Below the pieces are notes generated by a model, which saw only the letters and a program-made list of their open reading frames with translations, made no database searches and was not told the DNA's origin. From Candidatus Auribacterota bacterium (GTDB taxonomy: Bacteria > Auribacterota > JAFGBW01), in assembly GCA_016932965.1 (NCBI GenBank), contig JAFGBW010000129.1, forward strand, positions 1 through 40,243: a DNA stretch of 40,243 bases, given 5' to 3'. Shown in pieces: positions 16,991-26,755 of the stretch. Both the position numbers and the translations under genes were made by a program. The first letter of the stretch is position 1; the number at the start of each line of letters is the position of its first letter.

Positions 16991-17074
16991 GGGAAGATAC
17001 CAAAGCGGCTAACTGGGACAGACTGTAAATCTGTTGCGCATCGCGCTTCGATGGTTCGAATCCATCTCTTCCCA
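16991..17074 (+). tRNA. tRNA-Tyr (anticodon GTA)
   Basis: Acceptor GGGAAGA (16991-16997) pairs with TCTTCCC (17067-17073). The anticodon stem CAGA/TCTG holds CTGTAAA. A long variable arm is present, as expected for bacterial Tyr. CCA is not encoded. Its G34 is a substrate for the queuosine pathway seen nearby (queF, tgt). Confidence 0.95.
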
Positions 17075-17102
17075 TTGATGATTTGAAAATCGAAATGATG
17101 AA

Positions 17103-17173
17103 GCGGGTATTGCTTAATGGTAAAGCTCTAGCCTTCCAAGCTAGCCATGAGGGTTCGATTCCCTCTACCCGCT
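17103..17173 (+). tRNA. tRNA-Gly (anticodon TCC)
   Basis: Acceptor GCGGGTA (17103-17109) pairs with TACCCGC (17166-17172). The anticodon stem CTAGC/GCTAG holds CTTCCAA. CCA is not encoded. The 157 bases after it hold no gene that I can see. Confidence 0.95.
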
Positions 17174-17330
17174 TTTCCTATTCCGATATAAAGTCATTTT
17201 TCTGACCGTCTGCCAAACACCATTGATTTTTTATAACAATAAATCATCAAACAATATTTTCGCAGGAAAGGAGAACAGAAACCGTTTCTTTGCGTCAAAT
17301 AAAGGGACATCCATATTTAAATAGATTGCT

Positions 17331-17714
17331 TTATTCCGGGAAACTGGCTTCCACGGTAGTGGTGATTCCGCCCCGGGGAGTGAAACGGCCCGTGACTTTC
17401 ATGGATCGGGGACGGCAGATGACAGACAAATCATTCAATATTTCATTGACGGCCCTTTCATAGAAGATCCCCTCATTGCGATAGGATTGCATGTAAAATT
17501 TAACGGACTTTAATTCCAGGCAAAGGCAATCCGGGATATAGATGATAGTGATGGTCCCGAAATCCGGCTGACCGGTTTTTGGACAGACGGAAGTAAACTC
17601 AGGCACTTCAATGGTGATATGATAGGCCCGGTCCGGAAAAGGATTTTCGAAAGTCTCTAACACTTCTTTTTTCATTGATAATAAAGCATTTGACTTTATC
17701 CCTGATTTTGTCAA
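17331..17714 (-). CDS. queF: preQ0 reductase QueF (unimodular type)
   Basis: A 127-residue NADPH-dependent 7-cyano-7-deazaguanine reductase that converts preQ0 to preQ1. The catalytic Cys44 lies in SVCPKTGQPDFG with Asp51. The QueF motif is ELKSVKFYM (67-75), followed by SYRNEGIFYE with FYE in place of the FHE of Bacillus QueF. The C-terminal RGGITTTVEASFP is typical. The start is uncertain: TTG at 17714 gives this length, while ATG at 17675 would remove 13 residues without harming the fold; neither has a good ribosome site. It is divergent from the membrane-protein/tgt operon, whose Tgt uses its product. Confidence 0.93.
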   Translation of the reverse strand: MTKSGIKSNALLSMKKEVLETFENPFPDRAYHITIEVPEFTSVCPKTGQPDFGTITIIYIPDCLCLELKSVKFYMQSYRNEGIFYERAVNEILNDLSVICRPRSMKVTGRFTPRGGITTTVEASFPE

Positions 17715-17762
17715 TTGAATTTACGTTTTTTTAGAAGGTACAGAAGCGATCTTACCAGGAAG

Positions 17763-17882
17763 ACCATGAAGATAGCCGTGATGCTTTTACTGCATGAAGA
17801 CTCTAGAAACACTGGATTTATCATCTCAAATTCCAGCGCGTTCCGCCTGTTTTCTCCATGTCCTTCATGCTCCTCATGGTGT
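17763..17882. repeat. Palindromic element, catgaagga type (E3)
   Basis: The right end (17854-17882) reads on the minus strand caccatgaggagcatgaag and then gacatggag. Its first half aligns, with a two-base gap, with the left word accatgaagatagccgtgatg at 17764-17784. This is the same design as E1 and E4 with a different base word. It fills most of the gap between queF and the divergent membrane-protein gene. Confidence 0.5.
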
Positions 17883-17953
17883 GAACAATTTTGATATGAT
17901 TTTTTTAAGTGGGATTGCGGCTAAACGGCGTTAAATTATTGATAGTCCAAAAA

Positions 17954-20029
<2,076 letters not shown>

Positions 20030-20035
20030 GCAACC

Positions 20036-21010
20036 ATGAAATCGGTCACGGTTCTCGGATGCGGGGCAGTCGGACTTTTTTACGGGACCCGTCTTAAAAG
20101 GGGAGGCGCTGAAGTCAAATTTTTACTCCGTTCGGATTATGAAACCGTCAAAATAAACGGGGTCACGGTTCATTCTATAAACGGCGATTACCATGAAACC
20201 GTAACGGCATGCCGTCAGAGTGAAGAATGTTCCGGATCCGACTTGATCCTGGTCTCATTGAAGACCACAGCCAGGTCCTATCTGAAGGAAGTTCTCCCTA
20301 AGGTTTACGGCCCTTCTTCCATGGTCATGACGTTGCAAAACGGACTGGGCAATGAGGAATTGATTTCAACCATGGTTCCTAAAAACCGGATTATCGGGGC
20401 TGTGGCATTTGTCTGCTTGAACCGGACAGAACCCGGAGTGATTTCCCATACGGCGTTTGGTCACATCAAAGCCAATGCCTATGACCCTTCGATGAATGAG
20501 AACTATGTAACTGAAATCAAAAACCTTTTCATTCAGGCGGGAATTGATTTCCAGATTGCCCCGTCTCTGGGACTTTTAAAATGGGAGAAACTGATCTGGA
20601 ATGTACCTTTTAACGGGCTTTCTGCTGCCCTGGGGGGAGTGGATACGCTATCCATTTTAAATCATCCGCCCAGCTACCGGATAGTAGAAAAACTGATGGA
20701 GGAAGTGATATCAATTGCCGGAGCCAACGGCATGGTTCTTTCTCCGCAGCTGATCCGGGAAAATATAGATAAGACGCTTCGGATGGGAGCATACAGGACT
20801 TCCATGTGTCTGGACAGATTGAATCTAAAGTCTATCGAGGCTGAAAGTATCGTGGGAGAACCCCTGAGACAGGGTGCAAATAAAGGGCTGTCCCTACCCT
20901 ATATGGAATCATTGTATTCTGCGTTGAGTTTTTATAATACATTTGTTGCCTCAACAGATACTGCGGGTGTAAACAAACTAAAAAGAGACACTACTGGGAT
21001 TCACTTTTAA
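20036..21010 (+). CDS. panE: 2-dehydropantoate 2-reductase (ketopantoate reductase)
   Basis: A 324-residue NADPH-dependent reductase of pantothenate/CoA synthesis. The Rossmann motif GCGAVGLFYG (8-17) lies at the start. TLQNGLGNEE and the KWEKLIWNVPFNGL segment, with the catalytic Lys, follow. The C-terminal ApbA domain ends with the S-x-D pattern (RTSMCLDRL). Length is about normal. It begins 6 nt after the small-protein stop. Other PanE/ApbA paralogues act on related keto acids, so the substrate is probable rather than proven. Confidence 0.9.
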   Translation: MKSVTVLGCGAVGLFYGTRLKRGGAEVKFLLRSDYETVKINGVTVHSINGDYHETVTACRQSEECSGSDLILVSLKTTARSYLKEVLPKVYGPSSMVMTLQNGLGNEELISTMVPKNRIIGAVAFVCLNRTEPGVISHTAFGHIKANAYDPSMNENYVTEIKNLFIQAGIDFQIAPSLGLLKWEKLIWNVPFNGLSAALGGVDTLSILNHPPSYRIVEKLMEEVISIAGANGMVLSPQLIRENIDKTLRMGAYRTSMCLDRLNLKSIEAESIVGEPLRQGANKGLSLPYMESLYSALSFYNTFVASTDTAGVNKLKRDTTGIHF

Positions 21011-21072
21011 TGTAAACCTCTTCATCGCGGTGTGTTCTAATAAATAAACTGTGAAATATTTACATTTTTTAT

Positions 21073-21268
21073 TTTTCACCACGTAGGACATGACTCAAGA
21101 CAGGATGTCCGTAGTACAACAGCACGGAGGGCAAGACTTATTGTGCATTAAGTTTTAAATTTTGGGTTATACCGTCATTTTATCATTCCAATTTATAACT
21201 CAAAATGCACAACATAAAAATCTTATCCTAAATTATCTCCGTGCTCTCCGTGTCCTGCGTGGTGAAAA
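21073..21268. repeat. MITE-like element with 18-bp terminal inverted repeats (E4)
   Basis: The left end ttttcaccacgtaggaca (21073-21090) matches the reverse complement of 21251-21268 at 17 of 18 positions. Inner parts also pair, for example attttgggttat with ataactcaaaat. The element is 196 bases with no ORF. It fills most of the panE to HNH gap. Confidence 0.8.
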
Positions 21269-21311
21269 TATTTCTTTTTAAAAATTTCCGGAATTGTCAA
21301 ACTGTACTAGT

Positions 21312-21334
21312 CCACCCCCTGAGGCGGTGGTTTT
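21312..21334 (+). terminator. Short GC hairpin with T-run before the HNH gene
   Basis: CCACC (21312-21316) pairs with GGTGG (21326-21330), and TTTT follows. It could end read-through from panE. It lies within sequence shared with 24691-24800. Confidence 0.4.
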
Positions 21335-21350
21335 CTGGATTAATCATGAA

Positions 21351-21656
21351 ATGAGAAAAATGAAAAATTGGATTTCCATAAATAAAGACGAAAAACACAT
21401 CAAAAAAGAAAGAGAAAAGGCCAGAGTTTTGCGCCAAAGCCGATGGTGGAAACAAAAACTCATGGAGGGGGTTTGTTATTATTGCGGAAAACAATTTTCT
21501 CCATCAGAATTGACCATGGATCACCGGCTGCCTTTGGCGCGAGGAGGGAAAAGCACTCAAGGCAACTGCGTCCCCTGCTGCAAAGAATGCAACAAGACAA
21601 AAAAATGCCTCACTCCGGCAGAACTCATTTTGAATCAAATCAGGCAGCCGTCATGA
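21351..21656 (+). CDS. Small HNH endonuclease-family protein
   Basis: A 101-residue protein. A basic helical head (HIKKEREKARVLRQSRWW) precedes a zinc-stabilised HNH fold: CYYCGK (42-47), the catalytic MDHRLPLARGG (56-66, His58), the middle Asn in GNCVPC, and the second zinc pair CKECNKTK. All key residues are present, so it may cut or nick DNA. The start is at ATG 21351 or 21360; a TTG at 21294 lies in repeat sequence. Its TGA overlaps the neuB ATG (21653-21656), so it is translated in the same operon as the sugar genes, an unusual neighbour for a nuclease. Confidence 0.85.
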   Translation: MRKMKNWISINKDEKHIKKEREKARVLRQSRWWKQKLMEGVCYYCGKQFSPSELTMDHRLPLARGGKSTQGNCVPCCKECNKTKKCLTPAELILNQIRQPS

Positions 21657-22684
21657 ATGAAATTCAGATACAACACCGTAAAATCGGAAGAGAACATTCA
21701 CCGTTTGTGATTGCTGGAATCGGGATCAATCATGAAGGCTCTTATGAAAAAGCCATTCAGCTTGTGAATGCGGCATATGAAGCTCATGCGGATTGCGTGA
21801 CATTTCAGTGTCACATCACAAAAGCTGAAAGGATTCAGGTGAACTCAAAGACACGGACCGTTTCAAAAGAGCGGTTATGGGATATCATCAAAAGGAGTGA
21901 ATTGTCCGAGCACGATGAAATCAAGATAAAGGAATATTGCGAACGGAAAGGGATCCTCTATCTTTCAGCGCCTTTTTCAAAAGAAGCAGCCGAACGATTG
22001 CATAAAATGAGAGTACCGGCTTTTAAAATCAGTTCCGGAGACTGTAATAATCTTCCCTTGATCGAGCATATTGCCAAATGGGGAAAACCCATCATCCTTT
22101 CAACAGGAATGAATGATATGGCCTCCATCATTAAATCGGTCTCCCTCATCCGAAAATACGGCTGTCCGCTCCTTGTCATGCATTGCACCTCTTGCTATCC
22201 AACTTCTCATGAAAAAGTCAGGCTCGATACGATATCGGAACTGGAAAAAAAATTGAAAGTTCCAGTGGGACTTTCTGATCATTCGAATGGTATTTATACC
22301 TGTCTGGGTGCCGTTGCCCTCGGAGCCTGTGCTCTGGAAAAACATTTCACCATTTCCCGGAGTTGGCCGGGTCTCAATCATTTTTTCTCCATCGAGCCGA
22401 TGGAATTAACTGAAATGGTCAAAGGCTCGAGGGCTGTTTTTTCCGCCCGTGGGGGCGGAAAAATTATTTTTCCTGAAGAACAGATTGTGAAGGAAATGGC
22501 TTCTTCATCGGTCGTGACTATTCTTCCTGTAAAAAAAGGGGAGGAATTCACCTTGAAAAACATCTGGGTGAAACGACCGGGAACAGGCCAGATTCCAGCC
22601 TCTGACTTAAAAAAAGTACTGGGAAAAAAAGCGAAAAAGAAATTAGCCATGAATGTTTATATAAATGAGAGGGATATCGCATGA
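21653..22684 (+). CDS. neuB: N-acetylneuraminate synthase family (NeuB/LegI/PseI)
   Basis: A 343-residue enzyme that condenses PEP with a hexosamine (ManNAc or a bacterial analogue) to a nonulosonic acid. The NeuB TIM barrel (about 15-260) shows IAGIGINHEGS, KISSGDCNNLPLI, ILSTGMNDM, HCTSCYP, GLSDHSNGI and EKHFTISR. The SAF/antifreeze-like domain (about 280-343) carries VVTILPVKKGEEF and the closing VYINERDI. The start is at the ATG that overlaps the HNH stop; the frame is open further upstream, but that part is not NeuB-like. The exact sugar is not decided by sequence. No neuA or neuC is seen in the window. Confidence 0.92.
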   Translation: MNEIQIQHRKIGREHSPFVIAGIGINHEGSYEKAIQLVNAAYEAHADCVTFQCHITKAERIQVNSKTRTVSKERLWDIIKRSELSEHDEIKIKEYCERKGILYLSAPFSKEAAERLHKMRVPAFKISSGDCNNLPLIEHIAKWGKPIILSTGMNDMASIIKSVSLIRKYGCPLLVMHCTSCYPTSHEKVRLDTISELEKKLKVPVGLSDHSNGIYTCLGAVALGACALEKHFTISRSWPGLNHFFSIEPMELTEMVKGSRAVFSARGGGKIIFPEEQIVKEMASSSVVTILPVKKGEEFTLKNIWVKRPGTGQIPASDLKKVLGKKAKKKLAMNVYINERDIA

Positions 22685-23631
22685 AGGAAAAGCCTTTTTC
22701 CTGTTTTGTGACCGGCGCTTGCGGTTTTATCGGACGCAGGTTGAGTTATAAATTGCTTCAGAGAGGTGCTCATGTAACCGGACTGGATACGGCCCTTTCT
22801 CATCCCCAATCACTAGACGATCAGCATTTTCATTTCATCTCCGGTAATTTGTCGGAAAAGGAAAAAGAAATCAAAAAGCATTTCCTTTCAGCCGAACGCA
22901 GTGGAAATGAAACGGTTTTCCATGCTGCTGCGATTTCGCATAACTCCGCCTGTATAAAGGACCCGGCACGCGCCGTGGAAGCCAACGTCATGCTGACCGA
23001 AAAAATACTGGAATTTTGCCGGAAAAATGGCGTGAAGAAACTCCTTTTCTTATCCACCGGACTCGCATACGGAGAAGAATTAAACCGTCCGGCAAAAGAA
23101 AGCGACCCTGTTTGTGCATTCAATTTTTATTGTTCTACCAAGCTGGCAGCGGAAAAACTGATCGAAGGCTATGCAGAGGCATTCGGTATGACCGGCATTG
23201 TTGTCAGGCTCAGTAATGCCTATGGTCCCGGCATGAATCCGGATACAGTCACCGGAACTATTTTAAAACAGATCGCTGATCGTGAATCCATCCATGTCAA
23301 GGATTGGATGCCGGTCAGGGATTTTATTTTTGCTGAGGATGTGGTTGAAGGCTTGATCCGTCTGAGTGTCTCAATCCGGGAAAGCGGATACCATCTTTTT
23401 AATTTATCCACAGGGACCGGCTCTTCCATCCGGACCCTTGGAGAACTGGCTTCGGGATTATCCGGACTTCCCCTTCAACAGCCGGACATCCAGAATAACC
23501 GTGCTAAAAAACCTCCTTCGCTTATTCTTGATAATCACCGTTTAATTGAAAAAACAGGCTGGGAACCGAAATATTCCCTGAAAGAAGGCATGAAAATAAG
23601 CGTTGAGGAATGCAGACGATTATCTGATTAA
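22681..23631 (+). CDS. NAD(P)-dependent sugar epimerase/dehydratase (SDR)
   Basis: A 316-residue extended short-chain dehydrogenase. The Rossmann motif VTGACGFIGRRL (8-19) and the catalytic YCSTKLAAEK (YxxxK) are present, with Ser in LFLSTGLAYG as the third triad member. NAYGPGMNP and the RDFIFAEDVVEG region are typical of GalE/RmlB relatives. Its ATG overlaps the neuB stop (22681-22684). Given the coupling it probably acts on a nucleotide sugar of the same glycan; the reaction is not known. Confidence 0.88.
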   Translation: MKEKPFSCFVTGACGFIGRRLSYKLLQRGAHVTGLDTALSHPQSLDDQHFHFISGNLSEKEKEIKKHFLSAERSGNETVFHAAAISHNSACIKDPARAVEANVMLTEKILEFCRKNGVKKLLFLSTGLAYGEELNRPAKESDPVCAFNFYCSTKLAAEKLIEGYAEAFGMTGIVVRLSNAYGPGMNPDTVTGTILKQIADRESIHVKDWMPVRDFIFAEDVVEGLIRLSVSIRESGYHLFNLSTGTGSSIRTLGELASGLSGLPLQQPDIQNNRAKKPPSLILDNHRLIEKTGWEPKYSLKEGMKISVEECRRLSD

Positions 23632-23652
23632 AACAAAAAGGAAGAATTGGAA

Positions 23653-24621
23653 ATGTCAAAATACCCATGGCTGAATAGAGCCGCCGTGATAAAAATAAAC
23701 CTGTTCTTTGCCGTTTTCTTACAGGAAGCGGCATGCGAAAACGCCGATTCCATGCTCATCTCCTCAGTGGAAAAAAACAGATATCAGGAAGTGAATCAGG
23801 CTCTTTCCAAAGGAGCGAATCCCAATCTGAAAAACATGGACTTTGATTCTCTTTTGCATATAGCCGTAACGCACGCTTACAACAAACTTGCCGCCCTGTT
23901 GATAGACAAAAAAGCGGATATCAATGCCCGGAATAAATATGGAGAATCTCCTCTTCATCTTGCTGTCAGACATGACCATACGGTCCTGATACAATTCCTT
24001 CTGGATAAAGGAGCGGATATCAATTTAGCAGACAAGGGAGGGGAAACCCCTTTATTTATTGCCATACGGCGAAGAAATGAAAATCTGATTCAGTATCTCA
24101 TTTCCAAAGGAGCTGATGTCAATGCGAAAGATAAGAATAAAAAATCCCCGCTGCATCTGGCGGCAGAGATGGGGCGGCCTGGTCTTGTCTCTTTTTTAAT
24201 TTCCAAAAGAGCCAACGTGAATGCGAGAAGTTTCCATTTGCAGACCCCGCTGCATCTGGCTGTCCTGAAAAAAGATTATGCTGTTGTCAAACTTTTGATC
24301 GACCAGAAAGCAGATATCCATGCAGAAGATTTCTTACAAAGAACACCCCTGCATCTGGCGGCAGAAGCAGGTGAAGCGGGGCTTATCTCTCTTCTGATTT
24401 CCAAGGGAGCCCGTGTGAACGCCACAAATGATCACCTGCAGACCCCGCTGCATCTGGCTGTCCTGAAAAAAGATTATGCTGTTGTCAAGCTTTTGATCGA
24501 CCAGAAAGCAGATGTCCATGCAGAAGATTCATTGAAAAAGACCCCCCTTCAGCTGGCCAATGAGGATGCAAATAGCAAAACCATAGCAAAGCTTTTGATC
24601 CAGTCTGGAGCAGCAGAATAA
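23653..24621 (+). CDS. Exported ankyrin-repeat protein
   Basis: A 322-residue protein with about eight 33-residue ankyrin repeats of the type TPLHLAV-x-x-D-x-x-x-V-x-x-LI-x-KGADVN-A. The N-terminus has a hydrophobic stretch (IKINLFFAVFL) before EAACENAD, so export to the periplasm or anchoring is likely. The start is at ATG 23653, 9 nt after AGGAAG; a TTG at 23647 is in frame but poorer. Two repeat pairs are almost identical at the DNA level, which signals recent internal duplication. It follows the epimerase by 21 nt and is probably co-transcribed. The binding partner is unknown. Confidence 0.88.
   Translation: MSKYPWLNRAAVIKINLFFAVFLQEAACENADSMLISSVEKNRYQEVNQALSKGANPNLKNMDFDSLLHIAVTHAYNKLAALLIDKKADINARNKYGESPLHLAVRHDHTVLIQFLLDKGADINLADKGGETPLFIAIRRRNENLIQYLISKGADVNAKDKNKKSPLHLAAEMGRPGLVSFLISKRANVNARSFHLQTPLHLAVLKKDYAVVKLLIDQKADIHAEDFLQRTPLHLAAEAGEAGLISLLISKGARVNATNDHLQTPLHLAVLKKDYAVVKLLIDQKADVHAEDSLKKTPLQLANEDANSKTIAKLLIQSGAAE
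24239..24530 (+). repeat. Recent two-repeat (198-bp) duplication inside the ankyrin gene
   Basis: Bases 24239-24332 recur at 24437-24530 with two differences (an A/G in the Lys-Leu codon region and another A/G at Ile/Val). The offset is 198 bases, exactly two ankyrin repeats. Neighbouring repeats differ much more. Confidence 0.9.
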
Positions 24622-24642
24622 AAAGATAAAGGGGGAAAAATA

Positions 24643-24800
24643 ATTTTGAGTTGTGAATGTTGAGTTACAATGTCATTTCATATTTCCAATCTCTGCGTGT
24701 CCTTTTTGGTGAAATCAATTTAAATAGTTCCGTATCTGCCAAACTTCATGAGTTCTCCGCTGATGGTGGTGAGCGACCCTCTGGATTGATCAATAGTTTC
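24643..24800. repeat. Truncated E4-type element plus shared flank (E5)
   Basis: The text from about 24643 (ttttgagtt...tgtcatttcatatttccaat) resembles the inner part of E4 (21162-21197), and ctctgcgtgtcc...ggtgaaat (24691-24715) resembles its right end. The following 60-90 bases (ttccgtatctgccaaact...tctggattgatca) match the E4 right flank (21286-21346). No left inverted repeat is seen. This occupies half of the 317-base gap; the rest is AT-rich without a gene. Confidence 0.6.
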
Positions 24801-24938
24801 CTATCGTTTGTTTGCCCCCTTTTTCGGTTATTAACCGCATAAATAAATCTTCTATCTTCAATTCATCTTATGCTATGTTCTCATTTCAATTAACAGGCTG
24901 AGCATTCATTTTTTAAAATGACCCGGACAATATAAACC

Positions 24939-25676
24939 ATGCTGAACAACAGAAAAATCGTGGTCGTGCTTCCTGCATACAAGGCAGAAGCAACTTTGAA
25001 GCAAACTTATACAGAGATCGACCACTGTGTTGTTGACGAGGTGATCCTGGTGGATGACGCCAGCGATGACCGGACAGTGGAGATCGCCAAAGAACTGGGT
25101 TTGAAGGTCTTTGTTCATGAGAAAAACCAGGGTTATGGAGGCAATCAGAAAACCTGTTACCGGGAAGCCTTAAAACTGAACGCGGACATCGTGATCATGC
25201 TTCATCCGGATTATCAGTATACGCCGAAGTTATTGATCGCCATGGCTTCCATGCTGGCTTACGGCCAGTATGACATGGTCTTGGCTTCCAGAATCCTTGT
25301 CAAAGGCGCGTTGAAAGGCGGAATGCCTCTATATAAATACATTGCCAACCGCTTTCTGACGTATTTTGAAAACCTGTGCCTGGGTGTGAAATTATCCGAA
25401 TATCACACAGGATACCGCGCTTACACTTCCCAACTGCTGAAAACCATCCCCTTTGAGAAAAACAGCAATGATTTCGTCTTCGACAACCAGTTGATTGTCC
25501 AGGCAGTGCATCGCCAGTTTCAAATCGGGGAGATTTCCTGCCCTGCCAAGTACTTTCAGGAGGCTTCCTCCATCAACTTCAGACGGTCCGTGAAATACGG
25601 CTTCGGCGTCCTCCTCTGCGCTATCGCCTTTCTTCTCCACCGTACCGGTATCAAAAAAATATCTTGGCTAAAATAA
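24939..25676 (+). CDS. GT2 glycosyltransferase (dolichol-phosphate mannosyltransferase-like)
   Basis: A 245-residue GT-A protein. VVVLPAYKAEATLK (8-21) and ILVDDASDDRT (36-46) are the donor-binding start, and MLHPDYQY (86-93) takes the place of the DxD metal site. A C-terminal hydrophobic segment (GVLLCAIAFLL) probably associates it with the membrane. Similar proteins make polyprenyl-phosphate sugars, which fits the GT39-like gene at 3026. No near neighbour on the same strand; it stands between two repeat elements. Confidence 0.88.
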   Translation: MLNNRKIVVVLPAYKAEATLKQTYTEIDHCVVDEVILVDDASDDRTVEIAKELGLKVFVHEKNQGYGGNQKTCYREALKLNADIVIMLHPDYQYTPKLLIAMASMLAYGQYDMVLASRILVKGALKGGMPLYKYIANRFLTYFENLCLGVKLSEYHTGYRAYTSQLLKTIPFEKNSNDFVFDNQLIVQAVHRQFQIGEISCPAKYFQEASSINFRRSVKYGFGVLLCAIAFLLHRTGIKKISWLK

Positions 25677-25721
25677 GAAGCCGTCATTGATCTTATTAAC
25701 TGAACAGGGGTTATTAACATT

Positions 25722-25931
25722 TTCTCGCGCAGAGACGCTGAGGCGCAGAGAAAAATGGGTAATGCATTTTACATAGAGACATTAGTAGTTACACACGATG
25801 TATTGTCTTTGTTTTGAATTTTATTGCGATGGAACATTAATGGAATTATCAATCAGGTGTTGAACCTTATCGGTTCAAGCTTTGAGTTTTTTCCTGAGGA
25901 AACTGATTTATCCATATTCTCTGCGCGAGAA
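25722..25931. repeat. Palindromic element with perfect 13-bp ends, ctctgcgcg type (E6)
   Basis: ttctcgcgcagag (25722-25734) is the exact reverse complement of 25919-25931. The 184 bases between are AT-rich and contain no intact ORF. The ends are made of short gcgcagag words, as in E8. Confidence 0.8.
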
Positions 25932-25967
25932 CTAATAAGTTTTTTTCATCCTATTCCGCCTCAGAGC

Positions 25968-26597
25968 TTATTTTATATAAGCTTGAATTAACTTCTTAAT
26001 TACTTCACAGATAAGGGAAAACTTTTTTTCAGCGAGCCATTCTTTATTGAATACGCTGGCTCCGAATGCGGCGGCTGAGGCACCGCAGGTGAAAAAATCC
26101 CTTATATTCTGAGGAGTGACCCCGCCGCAGGCCAAAAGTTTGACGTCCTGCAAAGGTGCTTTGATTTCCTTGAAATACTGGGGGCCGAAAGAATTGGAAG
26201 GAAAAATTTTCACCATGGTGGCGCCGCAGTTCCAGGCATCGTATATTTCTTTTGGCGTCAATGCTCCCGGAAAAACAGGTATATCATGCTTCACACAATC
26301 ATTCACCACTTCCTTATCAAGCACAGGCATCACGATAAAAGTCGCCCCGGCATTGAGAGCCTGCTTCAAATCTTTCCTGTTCAGAACGGTTCCGGCTCCG
26401 ATCATGAGCCGGCCACGGCTGTACCGGACCATCTCTTTGATCAATTCGGGCGCACCTTCCGTGTTTAGGGTGATTTCAACGCTTTTCAAGCCGGATGCGA
26501 TGATGGAGTCCGCAAGAGGATGAATAACCTCTTTTTTGATCCCGCGAAGGATCCCTAAAAGCGGAAGCCGGTTAAATTCTTTTAGATTCATATCCAT
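25968..26597 (-). CDS. eda: KDPG/KHG aldolase
   Basis: A 209-residue class I aldolase that splits 2-keto-3-deoxy-6-phosphogluconate (and often 4-hydroxy-2-oxoglutarate) to pyruvate and an aldehyde. The catalytic Glu41 (VEITLNT) and Schiff-base Lys130 (MVKIFPS) are present, along with IGAGTVL, FPGALTP and ACGGVT phosphate-loop motifs. Length is standard. It is alone; no 6-phosphogluconate dehydratase or kdgK is adjacent, so it may serve sugar-acid breakdown rather than a full Entner-Doudoroff route. Confidence 0.93.
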   Translation of the reverse strand: MDMNLKEFNRLPLLGILRGIKKEVIHPLADSIIASGLKSVEITLNTEGAPELIKEMVRYSRGRLMIGAGTVLNRKDLKQALNAGATFIVMPVLDKEVVNDCVKHDIPVFPGALTPKEIYDAWNCGATMVKIFPSNSFGPQYFKEIKAPLQDVKLLACGGVTPQNIRDFFTCGASAAAFGASVFNKEWLAEKKFSLICEVIKKLIQAYIK

Positions 26598-26640
26598 TCA
26601 TGTCATGGTTTAGAACTCATTATTATACATTTTTTAAATC

Positions 26641-26707
26641 CTCTCCGTGTCCTCCGTGGTGAAAATTTGAATCTAAACAATTTCCTCCAATTGTCAAACT
26701 ATGGTAG
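26641..26707. repeat. Right-end remnant of an E4-type element with shared flank (E7)
   Basis: ctctccgtgtcctccgtggtgaaaat (26641-26666), here split as ctctccgtgtcc and tccgtggtgaaaat, matches the right end of E4. The next 40 bases end in aattgtcaaactatggtag and match 21293-21310. No left arm is found. Confidence 0.65.
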
Positions 26708-26755
26708 CCTAAAAGATGCACCAGCGATTAACCTGGAAAATGATCCGAAAATATC

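Noticed and set aside
17715-17768. Possible preQ1-I riboswitch on the minus strand before queF (a GGTA/TACC stem followed by an A-rich tail).
   Set aside because: The loop and tail do not give the conserved cytosines or the CUA/UAG pseudoknot pairing, so the match is only superficial.
21443-21652. An extended N-terminus for neuB reaching back inside the HNH gene.
   Set aside because: The extra residues are the HNH coding text read in another frame and do not resemble NeuB; the ATG overlapping the HNH stop fits the family start.
24657-24842. A 61-residue frame after the ankyrin gene.
   Set aside because: It runs through the E5 repeat remnant and shares sequence with non-coding copies at 21251 and 26641.
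25734-25918. Remnant of a GxxExxY or four-helix-bundle gene inside element E6.
   Set aside because: Translations in both directions are interrupted and show no convincing motif; the idea rests only on the similarity of the ends to repeats that flank such genes elsewhere.
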